Positions 1-11,788 of a stretch of DNA of 64,000 nucleotides are shown here, piece after piece. The notes beneath the pieces are model-generated. The model was given only the letters and a program-made list of their open reading frames with translations, had not been told where the DNA came from and did not search any database. This DNA is from Rhinopithecus roxellana (taxonomy: Eukaryota; Chordata; Mammalia; Primates; Cercopithecidae), in the NCBI RefSeq assembly GCF_007565055.1, contig NC_044550.1:83948033-84012032 (forward strand). The letters are read 5' to 3'. Made by a program: the position numbers and the translations under genes. Numbering within the stretch: the first letter of the stretch is position 1; each line of letters begins with the position of its first letter.

Positions 1-160
1 GCCTACGTGTGTCTCTGCATGTGAGATGGGTCTCCTGAATACAGCACACTGATGGGTCTTGACTATTTATCCAATTTGCCTGTCTGTGTCTTTTAATTGG
101 AGCATTTAGCCCATTTACATTTAAAGTTAATATTGTTATGGGTGAATTTGATCCTGTCAT
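1..160 (-). pseudogene. L1 ORF2 N-terminus (endonuclease domain), partial
   Basis: The ATG lies at 158-160 on the minus strand and the frame is open to the window edge, about 53 codons. The encoded start (MTGSNSPITILTLNVNGL) is the beginning of the L1 apurinic-like endonuclease, which nicks target DNA for reverse transcription. The segment includes the conserved CIQETHL motif with the catalytic glutamate. Only this fragment is visible, so the state of the remaining ORF2 is unknown. The preceding ORF1 stop is about 64 bases upstream, the usual L1 spacer. Confidence 0.88.
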
Positions 161-223
161 TGTGATGTTAGCTGGTTATTTTGCTCGCTAGTTGATGCAG
201 TTTCTTCCTAGCATTGACAGTCT

Positions 224-1233
224 TTACATTTTGGCATGTTTTTGCAGTGGCTGGTACCAGTTGTTCCTTTCCATGTTTAGTGCTTCCTTCAGGAGCTCTT
301 GTAGGGCAGGCCTGGTGGTGACAAAATCTCTAAGCATTTGCTTGTCTGTAAAGGATTTTATTTATCCTTCACTTATGAAGCTTAGTTTGACTGGATATGA
401 AATTCTGGGTTGAAAATTCTTTTCTTTAAGAATGTTGAATATTGGCACCCATTCTTTTCTGGCTTGTAGAGTTTCTGCCAAGAGATCCGCAGTTAGTCTT
501 ATGGGCCTCCCTTTGTGGGTAACCCGACCTTTCTCTCTGGCTGCCCTTAACATTTTTTCCTTCATTTCAACTTTGGTGAATCTGACAATTATATGTCTTG
601 GAGTTGCTCTTCTCAAGGAGTATCTTTGTGGCGTTCTCTGTATTTCCTGAATGTTGGCCTCCCTTGCTAGGTTGGGGAAGTTCTCTTGGATAATATCCTG
701 CAGAGTTTTACCACCTTGGTTCCATTCTCTCCATCACTTTCAGGTACACCAATCAGACGTAGATTTGGTCTTTTCACATAGTCCCATGTTTCTTGGAGGC
801 TTTGTTCATTTCTTTTTACTCTTTTTTCTCTACATTTCTATTCTCACTTCATCTCAGTTATTTGATCTTCAATCATTGATACCCTTTCTTCCCGTTCATC
901 GAATTGGTTACTGAAGCTTGTGCATTTGTCATATAGTTCTCGTGCCATGGTTTTCAGCTCTATCAGGTCATTTAAGGACTTCTCTACATTGGTTATTCTA
1001 GTTAGCCATTCGTCTAATCTTTTTTCAACGTTTTTAGCTTCTTTGCAATGGGTTTGAACTTCCTCCTTTACCTCAGAGAAGTTTGATCGTCTGAACCCTT
1101 CTTCTCTCAACTCGTCAAAGTCATTCTCCATCCAGCTTTGTTCCATTGTTGGCAAGGAGCTGCGTTCCTTTGGAGTGGGAGAGGCACTCTGATTTTTAGA
1201 ATTTTCAGTTTTTCTGCTCTGTTTTTTCCCCAT
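224..1233 (-). pseudogene. L1 ORF1 (RNA-binding protein), broken
   Basis: ORF1p is a trimeric RNA chaperone of about 338 residues that coats L1 RNA. Here the start (MGKKQSRKTENSKNQ) is at 1233 and the canonical stop region ends at 224; the 1010-bp span is not a multiple of three. The first 130 codons are open (disordered N-terminus and much of the coiled coil, including the WMENDFDELREEGFRRSN stretch). They end at a TGA at a CpG-type site just after TEMK. The C-terminal domain reappears in another frame at about 616-362 (HIIVRFTKVEMKEKML). At least one stop and one net frameshift separate the parts, so no full ORF1p can be made. Confidence 0.9.
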
Positions 1234-2255
1234 CTTTGTGGTTTTATCTACCTTTGGTCTTTGATGATGGTGACATACAGATGGGGTTTTGGTGTGGATG
1301 TACCTCATGTTTGTTAGTTTTCCTTCTAACAGTCAGGATCCTCAGCTGCAAGTCTGTTGGAGTTTGCTGGAGGTCCACTCCAGACCCTGTTTGCCTGGGC
1401 ATCAGCAGCAGAGGCTGCAGAAGAGTGAATATTGCTGAACAGCAAATGTTGCTGCCTGATCGTTCCTCTGGAAGCTTCGTCTCAGAGGGGTACCCGGATG
1501 TATGAGGTGTCAGTCTGCCCCTACTGGGTGGTGCCTCCCGGTTAGGCTACTCGGGGGTCAGGAACCCACTTGAGGAGGCAGTCTGTCCATTCTCAGATCT
1601 CAAACACTGTGCTGGGAGAACCACTGCTCTCTTCAAAGCTGTCAGACAGGGACATTTAAATCTGCAGAGGTTTCTGCTACCTTTTGTTTGGCTATGTCCT
1701 GTCCCCAGAGGTGAAGTCTACAGAGGCAGGCAGGCCTCCTTGAGTTGCAGTGGGCTCCACCCAGTTCAAGCTTCCCAGCCACTTTGTTTACCTACACAAG
1801 CCTCAGCAATGGCAGGCGCCCCACCCCCAGCCTCGCTGCCACCTTGCAGTTAGATCTCAGACTGCTGTGCTAGCAATGAGGGAGGCCCCATGGGCGTGAG
1901 ACCCTCCCAGCTAGGAGTGGGATATAATCTCCTGGTGTGCTGTTTGCTAAGACCCTTGGAAAAGCGCTGTATTAGGTGGGAGTGACCCAATTTTCCAGGT
2001 ACTGTGTGTCACGGTTTCCCTTGGCTAGCAAAGAGAATTCCTTTTCCCCTTGGGCTTCCCAGGTGAGGTGATGCCTCGCCCTGCTTCAGCTCTCGCTTGG
2101 TGGGCTGCACCCACTGTCCAGCACCCACTGTCCAACACACCCCAGTGAGATGAACCCAGTACCTCAGCTGGAAATGCAGAAATCACCCGTCTTCTGCGTC
2201 TCTCATACTAGGAGCTGTAGCCTGGAGCTGTTCCTATTTGGCTATCTTGGAGCAC
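1234..2255 (-). promoter_or_regulatory. L1 5'UTR (internal promoter region)
   Basis: About 1.02 kb upstream of ORF1 on the minus strand, GC-richer than its surroundings, aligning by eye with the L1PA 5'UTR. In this family the 5'UTR carries a sense RNA polymerase II promoter with a YY1 site at the extreme 5' end, and an antisense promoter that fires upstream. The YY1 core (consensus AAGATGGCC) reads aagatagcc here, one substitution. Sense transcription would run off the left edge; antisense transcription would run into the window. Activity is inferred from the family, not shown. Confidence 0.75.
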
Positions 2256-2532
2256 ATCCTGCATTGTTTTCTTGATTAACTTGAAAATATTTTCCTCTCT
2301 GAAATTTAGTCAGAAGTAATTTTTCGAAGTTGGGAATTGTGCTCTAGTACAAAGAAATTCAACTGCACTTTGCTACTTTTCTGCAATGTTAATCATAATC
2401 CTGTATCAATTTTTTGGTGCCTGATTCATTCATTTATTACTTATTTAGTTTTTTTGCACAATTACTGATATCACTTTTCCTAAAGCAGTGTTCCTATACA
2501 AAATGCCCATTAGGGGATAAATCATTTTTCTT

Positions 2533-2833
2533 TTTTTTTCTTTTTTTTTTTTGAGATGGAGTCTCGCTCTGTCTCCCGGACTGGAGTGCAGTGGCTGGAT
2601 CTCAGCTCACTGCAAGCTCCACCTCCCGAGTTTATGCCATTCTCCTGCCTCAGCCTCCCAAGTAGCTGGGACTACAGACGCCTGCCACCTCACCTGGCTA
2701 GTTTTTTGTATTTTTTAGTAGAGACGGGTTTCACCATGTTAGCCAGGATGGTCTCGATCTCCTGACCTCGTGATCCACCCGACTCGGCCTCCCAAAGTGC
2801 TGGGATTACAGGCTTGAGCCACCGCACCCGGCC
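2533..2833 (-). mobile_element. AluY, full length
   Basis: Complete Alu in reverse orientation: poly-T, then the complement of the dimer ending in ggcc. The diagnostic gcaagctccacctcccg and cctcgtgatccaccc segments are AluY type. It is flanked by a perfect 14-bp target-site duplication, aaatcatttttctt, at 2519-2532 and 2834-2847. About 260 bp of unremarkable sequence separates it from the L1 5' end. Confidence 0.96.
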
Positions 2834-3060
2834 AAATCATTTTTCTTAAAGGAAAAAGACAAAAGCTGATATCAGGCAAACGCCTGCAGTAATCTTTGAA
2901 TGAGTGTGGTGTTGGTATATACCTTAGCAGTAATTTATTATTTATTTAAACAAATGTCTTAGTTTCTCTCTTTATATAAATGAAACAACACCAGGCAGGA
3001 GAAATATTTGTATTTTATTTAAAGTTTTAGATAAGTGATGCATTGCTGCAAGTCAGCATT

Positions 3061-3364
3061 TTTTGTTTGTTTTTTGTTTTTTTGAGACAGAGTCTTGTGC
3101 TGTCACCCAGGCTAGAGTGCAGTGGCACAATCTCACCTCACTGCAACCTCTACCTCCTGGGTTCAAGCTATTCTCCTGCCTCACCCTCCCAAGTAGCTGG
3201 GATTACAGGTGCCTGCCACCACGCCCAGATAACTTTTTGTATTTTTAATAGAGACAGGGTTTCACCATGTTGGCCAGGCTGATCTCGAACTCCTGACCTC
3301 GTGATTCACCCACCTCAGCCTCCCAAAGTGCTGGGATTACAGGCATGAGCCACTGCACCTGGCC
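3061..3364 (-). mobile_element. AluS-type, full length
   Basis: Reverse-oriented full Alu with an interrupted poly-T start (TTTG-rich) and an intact dimer. A short flanking repeat cagcatt occurs at 3054-3060 and 3365-3371, consistent with a decayed target-site duplication. Confidence 0.93.
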
Positions 3365-3543
3365 CAGCATTATTAATGTTATTAGATAACATTAGATGTC
3401 AAGCCCCCAACAAATTATTTCACGTCAAGCCAGTCTTTAAGACACAAGAAAGGAGTTGGTTGTGCCAGTAAAAAATTGATCAATTATAATGCATGTGGTA
3501 AATTTAATTAATCAATAAGGGTTAGTCTGTACTACCATTTCCC

Positions 3544-3857
3544 TTTTTTCTTTTTTTTCTTTTTTTTTTTTTTTTTGAGACAGAGTCTCGCTCCGTCACC
3601 CAGGCTAGAGTGCAGTGGCATGATCTCAGCTCACTGCAACCTCTGCCTCCCAGGTTCAAGCAATTCTCCTGCCTCAGCCTCCTGAGTAGCTGGGACTACA
3701 GGTGCACGCCACTATGTCTGGCTAATTTTTGTATTTTTATTAGAAACAGGGTTTCACCGTATTGGCCAGGCTGGTCTTGAACTCCTGACCTCAGGCGATT
3801 ACCCACCTCAGCCTCCCCAAGTGCTGGGATTACAGGTGTGAGCCACTGCCCCCGGCC
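3544..3857 (-). mobile_element. AluS-type, full length
   Basis: Reverse-oriented full-length Alu beginning with a C-interrupted poly-T and ending at ggcc. It shows the middle A-rich linker complement and both monomers. No clean target-site duplication is visible. Confidence 0.93.
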
Positions 3858-5305
3858 TGTTTTTATTTTTAATAGGCTCTTTCTTTTTCTTTCTTTTGTA
3901 TTACATCAAAGCTCACCTAGTGAGGGCCTTTTACTTTTTCATCAGAGCATATACCAAGTCAAAATCCCCAATAGCGTTTGGCTCCTTAAGGGAATCAATC
4001 ATCTAACTAAAAGAGGCAGCAAATCCTAGACATTTGGCCTGTCGATTATGGTATTTTGGCAACGTGATGTCTTGGCATCCTTTTTTCATTACACTGTTGG
4101 TGATGGCCTAGCAGAAGGAAGTTATATAGGAAAGGCACAAAAACCTGAAGTGCAAACGGATTTTGTCACAAGTTCTTGAGATGGAAAGAGTTGTTTTGCA
4201 AGATGCCTTGCATGGAAGGAAAATAGTTCTGCTGTATGTCTATCTGGGTCACAAGGAACATGGTCTGTTACGGTTTCATACTCCTGGGGACCAAAGCAAA
4301 ATTCCTTCCTGGAATTTACTTTGAAATATGCACTTGGTTTCAGCTGAAATTTGTAAGACATAGAGACCAAGGTTTACACAAGTAAAGAAAAAGGAAATAC
4401 AGTTTGCAGTGGGTCTAATTTTGGACTCTTAAATTTTTAAAGTAACATTTGTTAAGTCATAGGATTTTTAGAAACAAAAAATAGCATTTGAAGGTAAAAA
4501 ATGTGACTTGAGCTATTTTAAAATAATAAGGCAGCAGGCATATATACTAGTGTTCACTCATTTTTTAGTGAGAAAATTATTATCGTCTCAAGAATAGTAG
4601 CTTTTTTGTCTAGCCCTAAATAATGCAACTTTAGTGAGAAAATCAGGGCTCGGAGACACATTACAAACAGTTACAAATATAGCAGTTATATTATTCTAGT
4701 CATTACCAGCAGACATTTCCATTATAAATATGGATATTAAGAGGTTCATCAGTCATATATGTACATGCTCTAATCTGATTCTTGACAGAACGGAGAAACT
4801 ACCTCTGCAATATGTGGGTGAAGTTACTTTCTTTTCTTTCAGTTTTCCTAGAGACCAAAAAAAGTATATTTTTTGAAAGCCTCTTTCTTGAGGACCAAGA
4901 CACTTTTAGAATATTTTCCCATCTTTTTACGTAAAGATGGTGACAGTAATCAAATGCCACCACTGTGTACCATCTATACCTGGTTTTTAATTGAACAAGT
5001 ACTATATGAATATATTGCCCTTGTAGGAAATTCGAACAATACAGATTAATTCTCAGCAGGCCTTTTCAATGAAGTGCCAGTGAAAAAAACTCTCTCATGA
5101 CTTACTTAAGCAAAGATTTCTGTTTTTGAACATTCTGTGTATTTGAAGGGCAGACTAAACAATTACTTGTTCAATATAGACAGACTGCAGAAGAGATTAT
5201 ACGCAGACTTTTGATTAGCTCCGTTTTCTGCCCCATTTGTCATTCTTTTCCTCCACTATACCTGATGATTCAAAGTTCTGAACCTATCCAAGATTATCTA
5301 GAACA
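3858..5305. other. AT-rich unique sequence, no gene seen
   Basis: No recognisable repeat and no convincing coding region. The longest frame is 82 codons on the minus strand (4370-4122), resembles nothing I know and lacks splice or polyadenylation context, so it is treated as chance. Confidence 0.5.
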
Positions 5306-5480
5306 ACAGCTCTCTAAATGTTGTCCCCAAACTAACAACATCCACATCAGCATTCCTAGTAAGTTATCAGGTCCTACTCCAGCCTATTGAATCAGAACTT
5401 GTAGGGACAGATCCCAGAAATCTATCTTTTAACAAGCACAACACACAATTCTGATGCACCCTAGGATTTGAGAAACCATA
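5306..5480 (+). mobile_element. MER5A-like hAT-Charlie DNA transposon
   Basis: Non-autonomous hAT element. The sequence follows MER5A end to end: cagctctctaaatg at the left terminus, tattgaatcagaactt in the middle, ttttaacaagca and gattt-gagaaacca at the right end. The termini are the expected imperfect inverted repeats. The 8-bp target duplication is no longer readable. Confidence 0.8.
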
Positions 5481-5854
5481 GATTTGGAGCAAATTGGCTG
5501 TCTTTTGTGATATATCTGCTCTTGATGTGCTCTAAGCTCTAGTTTCTCTACCCTGTGACATCATCACGCTTCCATCTGCTCTCAATATTTTAAATATGTG
5601 TTAAAATCTATGATCCCTTAGCAACCTCATTTCTATTCTCTCTGTTAGCCTTTTAATTTATTATCTACCATTTCATTGGTGAATCAGGGAGGGACAACCG
5701 ATAGACATATGCTATTAGGCCATTATCTTTAGACATTTCTATATACAATTCTATTAAAATGTATATAGACATGTTCTACAGAAATTTCTAGTCATATACA
5801 TATTTGTATTTAGTGTTCACTTATCTTTCTTAAAATTAAAATCACTAATAGTCC

Positions 5855-5878
5855 GTGTGTGTGTGTGTGTGTGTGTGT
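5855..5878. repeat. (GT)12 microsatellite
   Basis: Uninterrupted GT dinucleotide run of about 24 bases in AT-rich sequence. It is a possible length polymorphism. Confidence 0.95.
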
Positions 5879-5929
5879 AACAGAGTATCTTTAAAAGGAG
5901 CAAATAAACAAAATTTTGTCGTACTGGTA

Positions 5930-6870
5930 AATTCTATTTTTCTCATTACGTTTTTTTATCTTTAGAAATCACTTCTTTGAAGGGGTTGTTTACTTTTCTT
6001 TTTCTAGTTTCTTGAGTTGAAAATCTAATTTTTTTTTTACTGTCTAACTAATGCATTTAAGATACAAATTTGCCACTGAGTACTACTTTGGCTAGCTCTC
6101 ATAGTTTTTGGTAGGTACATCAATTGTCATTTATTTCTAATGAAATTTGAAACTAAATAGAAATTTAATTTGATTTCCTTATTATGTAAAGTTATTTGGA
6201 AAAGTTTTCTGTTTACTTTCTTTATTTTTAACTTTTTAATTTATTATTTTTTGATTGATGGAGGACTTTTAAACTATTTTTTCTTTTTTGTTTGAAAGTT
6301 ATATGTTTTATTTACAATTTTCTACTTGTAACTTTGAAGTTTTAGCATATTTAAAACATTGTTCTATAAGTAATTAGAAGCATGGTGCATTTAGACTTCT
6401 CTATTCTCACATCATCTTCTACCCAACCCACCTTACCCACTCCAACACCCATTTGTTCTATATACTTGTATAACAATTAGACAACTACACATTTTGCTGA
6501 TTTCTTTGCCTGCCACTGTTTATTGTATCATATATACCATTCTTTTAAATTTTTTATTTTGCTGAAATGCATTCTTCTCTTTCAAGGAGTCCTTGCATAA
6601 CTATTACTGATGATTTGGCTGTGTTTAGAATTTGGGGCCCAAAGTTACATCCTTCTGAACTTTGATGTGCCTAGATTGTGTTTTTTTGTTCATTCTATTT
6701 GGCTCTGAATAGGACCATCGATATAAATATTCATATTTGAGGATTTGTTAATATTTACAATTATACATGTATTTCTTATGTTGCTAACTCAAAAAGAAAC
6801 TTTTTGTTTTATAAATGCCCTCATGAGAAGATATTTTTGTCCTGAGAAAAATATTAATAATACTTATATG
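5930..6870 (-). mobile_element. Degenerate L1M/HAL1-like remnant
   Basis: AT-rich sequence whose plus strand resembles the complement of mammalian-wide L1. Examples are tgcatttaagatacaaatttgccactgag followed by tttggctagctctcatag, and later gctgaaatgcattctt..tttagaatttgggg. These are decayed versions of phrases found in old L1 coding regions read in reverse. No frame survives. Family and boundaries are uncertain. Confidence 0.42.
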
Positions 6871-7496
6871 TTACATTTGTGTTTGTTCTGTTAATTTGAT
6901 TTCCTCAGCTATTGAATACTTTGACTTGCTTGTTGAAATTAATATATTTTTATTCAAGATTTTATGTTGGTCATCTATGAATGCTATTTCTATTTACAGC
7001 AGCCTAATAAATTATCATTTTAAATTAGGAGGAATAGGAGGCACAGACAAGCTACCAGATGCTCTGTGACAGCAGATGATTTTTTGTGAAGGCATATCCA
7101 GTTCCTCCTAAATGCCACAAGACATGGGGGATACAGCCTTCCTCTCAAGCTTGTGCACTGCCACTCTATGTCCTGTCTGGAGGGAGATTATTTCTCTCCA
7201 TATTATCTTGCTTACCACACTCTGAGCCAATTGTGGCATGCTTTTCTGACTTTAATCATGGGGAAAACTGAAGGCAATTCATTCTAACATACTACTGCAA
7301 AATAGTGAAGGAGGCAAGAACCAATCTTAAATCTCCAGACTCCTAGATCTATTGCTGTTTCCAGATCATGCCAAGCAGACCTCTTACCTTGGTCTGATTT
7401 TATTAACTGCCTATTATAACTGGGAAAGGATTTTTAAAAAGTCAAAGCATATTATTAAGGAGAAAAAAATAAACAAATATTTAAAAAAAAATTTTA
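6871..7496. other. Unassigned sequence
   Basis: No repeat or gene recognised. The short frames present (about 60 codons) have no supporting features. Confidence 0.4.
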
Positions 7497-7633
7497 AGAC
7501 TACACACTGGGTACAGTGTACACTGCTCAGATAATAGTGCATCAAAATCTCAGAAATCACTACTCCAGAACTTTTCCATGCAACCAAACACCACCTGTTC
7601 CCCCAAAACTAGTGAAACAAAAATAAAAACCAG
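7497..7633 (+). mobile_element. L1 3' end fragment (L1MA/L1PB-type 3'UTR)
   Basis: About 135 bp matching the 3'UTR of older primate L1: cactgggtacagtgtacactgctcag, then the caaacaccacctgttcccccaaaa phrase and a short A-rich tail (gaaacaaaaataaaaa). It is severely 5' truncated. The same phrase ends the larger L1 at 35998-37140. Confidence 0.8.
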
Positions 7634-8468
7634 GAAGAATTTAATGTTAACAATAAATACAGGAACAAATGGATATTTTTCTTATAAACAATGAGATTGG
7701 GCAAAAAGAATCACAGTAGAAGACAACATTTTTCAGGGCGAATGCTAATTATAAAATGCAGCTTCATCGGTTGCCACCAAGGTCAGCCTGGGTGTTCTCT
7801 CTTCTGCTGCTAGTGCTACTGCTGTCACCATCACTATTTACTTTGAGCAAATTGGGCCTCTAATCTGACCAAGGACAGGGCTAAGCTGTGAAAATTCAAT
7901 CGAGTCCTCACGAAGCGGAAGCACTGGTGTGGAAGGTGGCCCAACACAAGCAATCACTCAATAATGCCAGTGTCTGAACAGAGAATTCTACATGCCTGCA
8001 CACGCATGCTAGAAAGAATGTAGTTTGATCAACAATTCATACCATTGGAAATTTTAAGAATAACATATACCAATGGAATTTCAGGCCCAGGCTAAGTAAT
8101 AAACTAATTCTGCAATGCTGAGCTGTTTTAGGGTGATGGGAACATGGATGATTTTATTTTAAATGTGCTTTATGATTTTCAGACAGCACATCATACTGTT
8201 GTATCGGCTGCCTTCTCCTCATAACAAACTATCCTAAAGGTTATTGGCATAAACCAAATTAAATTATTCAGTTCACAGGTCTGTGATCAGCAATTTGGGC
8301 CAGCTTTGAGTGATCTGACCTGGACTGTCTCCTGTGTCTGCAATCAGATGTCAGGTCAGCAGAGGCAAAATGGTGCTGAGCTGGGGCACCTCAGTCCTCA
8401 CCGTGCCCCCACCAACCCCATGAAGGAATGAATTTACATTGCTGCTACCATAATTTTAAAATTTTAGG
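7634..8468. other. Mostly unassigned; possible old repeat near 8185-8400
   Basis: No gene recognised. Around 8195-8260 the text aacaaactatcctaaaggttattggc, with ctgtgatcagcaatttgggc after it, looks like a decayed interspersed repeat of the type whose consensus reads acaaactaccccaaa..tggctt. I cannot name the family with confidence. Confidence 0.35.
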
Positions 8469-8475
8469 TCCCTTC

Positions 8476-8537
8476 TTATTTTATTTTATTTTATTTTATT
8501 TTATTTTATTTTATTTTATTTTATTTTATTTTATTTT
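8476..8537. repeat. (TTTTA)n pentanucleotide repeat, about 12 units
   Basis: Perfect TTTTA/TTATT run forming the tail of the reverse-oriented Alu that follows. Expanded Alu tails of this unit are polymorphic at many primate loci. Here no TTTCA or other variant unit is seen. Confidence 0.96.
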
Positions 8538-8691
8538 TTTGAGACAGAGTGTCATTCTCTCACTCAGGTTGGAGTGTAGTGGCATGAATTCAGCTCATTG
8601 CAGCCTCGACTTCCTGGGCTCAAGCAATCCTCTTGCCTCAGCCTCCCAAAGTGCTGGGACTGCAGGTGTGAGCCACTGTGCCAGGACTGGA
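8478..8691 (-). mobile_element. Short AluJ-like element, one-monomer size
   Basis: After the TTTTA tail, 8541-8688 reads as an Alu complement that jumps from gcctcagcctccc directly to aaagtgctgggactgcagg. About half of a normal Alu is therefore missing (internal deletion or a free monomer). The gcagcctcgacttcctgggctcaag phrase is J type. A 9-bp duplication tcccttctt at 8469-8477 and 8692-8700 brackets the whole element including its tail. Confidence 0.85.
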
Positions 8692-8700
8692 TCCCTTCTT

Positions 8701-11700
8701 TTTTGAAGATTAACAACGAATCTTCTCTTTGCCTTATAAGTAAACCTGTAATTACTCAGATTAAAATATTCTCTAGAGAAAGTGATGTCATGGTTTATTC
8801 AAGAAGTCTCAAGTCATTGAGTTGTTAAGTGTGGACATTTTTTTTCCCAATAATTTCTATCGGCTGTGCTGCCAGCTCCCTTCACTAACAGTCTCTAAAT
8901 CCAATCTCATTTTTTTTCTCTCATTTTCAGTTATTCGCATTTGGTCCAGATCAACCGCCCATTAGAGTCAAGGCTTTTCCCTTCTCCTCAGACCCCAGAA
9001 GGCCACTAGACCTTGACTCCAGAGCCTGAAGTTGGGGGTAGAAGGCTTCTCTCCCACCTCCCTGCTCCCTTTTCCTTGCAGTCTTCTTCTGACATCAGTG
9101 CTGGGAGGAAGAAAGGAGAAGATCTACCTCCTGACATGCCTACGCATGGCAAATGTCCTTTTCTTGGTTGGCCTGAACTGCTCTTGCCTTACATGAGTGC
9201 CCACATGTGAAAAAAGTGTATTACTTGTAAGAGGTGCCACTTGAGCAGAATCAGAGATAAGCACGTTTTCTAACCTCAGTAGTGCAACAAAGATCCTCAC
9301 TGATTCTCAGCACCATTAATCAAGCTGTGAGCTATACAGTAGAAGTATAGAGGAAGCAGTCAGTCCCAAGACCCTGCTGGCATTGGACTCAGCTCCAAGG
9401 TATTTCCTTTAGAAATTCGAATACATCTTCAAAAATTGATATCACCTAGCTACCACATCACATCCCAGCCTATAGTGGACCCCAGGAAGCTTGCAGCCAC
9501 CTCTCTCTATCTCAATTTTATTTTGCACCTTCTCTCAGCCCATTTTTGGGAACCATGAAATACTTAAGAGGACTGATTCATGCTGCCTTCATTTGGCCTC
9601 AGTGCTCCCATCATCTTCCTTTAGTGTTCTTGCCCCTAAAACACCAGAGCAAATCTGCAAACTCTATTGCTCAGAAGACAGCAAGGAGAAAAACAAGTCT
9701 CCATTTCTTATTGATACCCACAGTCCTTGGTTTCCTACTCCCTTAAGCTTTAGAAAAGAAATCAGTAAGTGCCTAGGACAAGGCCCCTAAAAGTAACCTC
9801 CTGGCCTCTTTCCAGTCTTCTTTATACAAACAGAGGATGGGTGGATAGAGGAAGGAAAGAGATTGAAAAAAGTGCTTATCTCTGATCCTACTCAAGCAGC
9901 ACCTCTCACCAAGCCCTTGGAGATGGAGACCAGCACCTTCGCCTGAGGTTCTCTCTGAATTGAGAGTGGCCTTTACTCTCAACTTTGAGTTCTAGAAGCC
10001 AATACTGAGAAGTCAAAAAATATTGCACAAGATATTTTACACAATCCTGCTATAAAGAAAAGCCTTTAGTACAGGTAAAGATTAAAAAAGGGTCTCAGTT
10101 GCAACTTCACTATTGCTGTGAATGAAAATCATTTACTTCACCTTATGTGGCCTATTTTCTTTATCCTTTTTGCAGATTACTCTTCTTTTTTTTTGTAAAT
10201 CAAAACAATTTATTGTACTTTAAGAGTATCTTTACAGTCATCGATTAGTTTAAATATCACAGTTCATTCTCTTTCCTTCAGCACCAAGAAAATTGATGTG
10301 ATGGCCTATCTTAAGTTGGCTTCCTCTATTGGTCTTTTATTTGACAAGACACCTTTGGCAAAGTAATGACAAAGGCTCATCAATATGCTACTTTTCATCT
10401 GCCTGACACTGAAATCAATGGACTGCAGAAGAAGCCTCTCAATCAGCATTGTCAGAAATGATCACCATGCTGGACAGAGCATGCTACCTGATTTCTGTGA
10501 GCACTTATTCATTCCTGAAAGCTTTCTCTCAGCTGTTACAACAGTGACCCTACTTAGAGGTCAGAGATAAAGATGCTCTACAGTCAGAGGATGCACAGTA
10601 AATGTGGAGAGGGGAGACTTTCTCAGAGTGTGAGATGATATAATGGTCTGTCTATCTGGCCCCTGGGAGAAATCACATTTTCCATCTCTGGGGCATGTGA
10701 CCTGCAGGATCTGCATTTGTGGGCTTGGAAGCCCTAATTTGTCATAAGTGACAGTTGGGATTAGTGGTTATATTCAACATTATGGAAAGAACTTACCCAA
10801 GCAAAAGTAAATGAGTTGGCATAATCAGTTTTATGAAGAAAATTTAAAGAATTCATCAAAAACTTTATAATAAAACAAACATGATTATATAAATCTTTTT
10901 ATATATTCATAATTAACCAATACTAATAATTGAGTAGAAGAAAAAACTTGCCAAATACCTTTTAACATATTTAGATAATTTTCTCCCATCAGTGATAACA
11001 AGAATTATCACATCAAAAACTGAATTCCACTAGCAATCATAAACCTCATGGAATTAGGTTTCGCTGATTTGGAAGATTCTAGGTTTGTGCTCATTCTAAG
11101 AGAGAGAATAATGTCCTGGGAGCCTACAGCCATCACTCAGAACTCTAACCCAAAGTAGAAGAAAGATTGAAGACCACGGGTTTCAGACAATAATACCCAA
11201 ATTTTTCTGCCTGGTGAATATCTAAATGACCAAGGCACTTGATTGTTCTCTGCTTGAAGGAATACAAAAGCCTTTATACCCTAGAAGGCAAGAAGTTCTT
11301 TATTAAAAAAAAAAAAAAAAAAGGAAAGAAAGAAAAAAATTTGGCCTGCTTAAAATGCACTTCATTTTGTTCCTCATGTTGACCAGTAATTACATACTCT
11401 TCCCCCGCAAAAGGAAAAACCCTACTCATCCTAAAATAGCAGTGTTGACCCTTTTGAGATATTTCAAAAGGATATTTTCAAGAAGACACTTCAAAATCCT
11501 AGAAGCAAAGGAAATATAGTTGAAATCCAGGAAAGCTGAGAAGGTACATGGTAAGTAATTAATTTGGAGACAACTGTCAAGAATTCCTCTGAGGAGGTGG
11601 GTAGTATGTTCTTCAATGACACCTTATTAATGGGGTGGCCAAGAAAAACCCCAAACCAAAATTGATTGAAAAGAGGATGTGTGAGTATCTAATGCAAACC

Positions 11701-11788
11701 CTATAGGAACACTGATCACAATGCCAGGGGCCAAGGTACAGTCTTTCAGGTAAATATCCTATAAGGCCCCCACAACATAGTCAAAGCA
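8701..11788. other. About 3 kb with no clear repeat or gene
   Basis: Moderately AT-rich sequence with frames up to 99 codons (9491-9790), none of which I recognise. It contains an A18 run at about 11306-11323 and the weak retrocopy candidate near 10.2-10.46 kb described separately. Confidence 0.45.
10186..10461 (-). pseudogene. Possible processed retrocopy 3' end (weak)
   Basis: On the minus strand, a frame of about 51 codons (10461-10306) ends in TAG. It is followed by about 90 bases, a canonical AATAAA (complement at 10209-10214) and an A9 run (complement at 10186-10194) 14 bases further on. That order is what a processed pseudogene's 3' end looks like. The peptide includes SLCHYFAKGVLSNKR and matches no protein I know. 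A chance frame of this length is quite possible in such DNA, the A run is short, and no target-site duplication was found. Confidence 0.2.

Larger units (their letters stand above)
1..2255 (-). mobile_element. L1 (L1PA-type), 5' part, leaves window at left edge
   Basis: Read on the minus strand this is the start of an L1 retrotransposon in canonical order: 5'UTR (2255 to 1234), ORF1 (1233 to 224), the short spacer, and the first 160 bases of ORF2. The reverse complement of the right end reads as the typical L1 head (ccaaga..gccgaataggaac, with base changes). The copy therefore retains its 5' end, and the rest of ORF2 and the 3' tail lie outside the window. The target-site duplication cannot be checked for the same reason. 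ORF1 carries stops and frameshifts, so the element is not autonomous. Similarity to primate L1PA consensus is high throughout; the subfamily cannot be fixed by eye. Confidence 0.96.
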
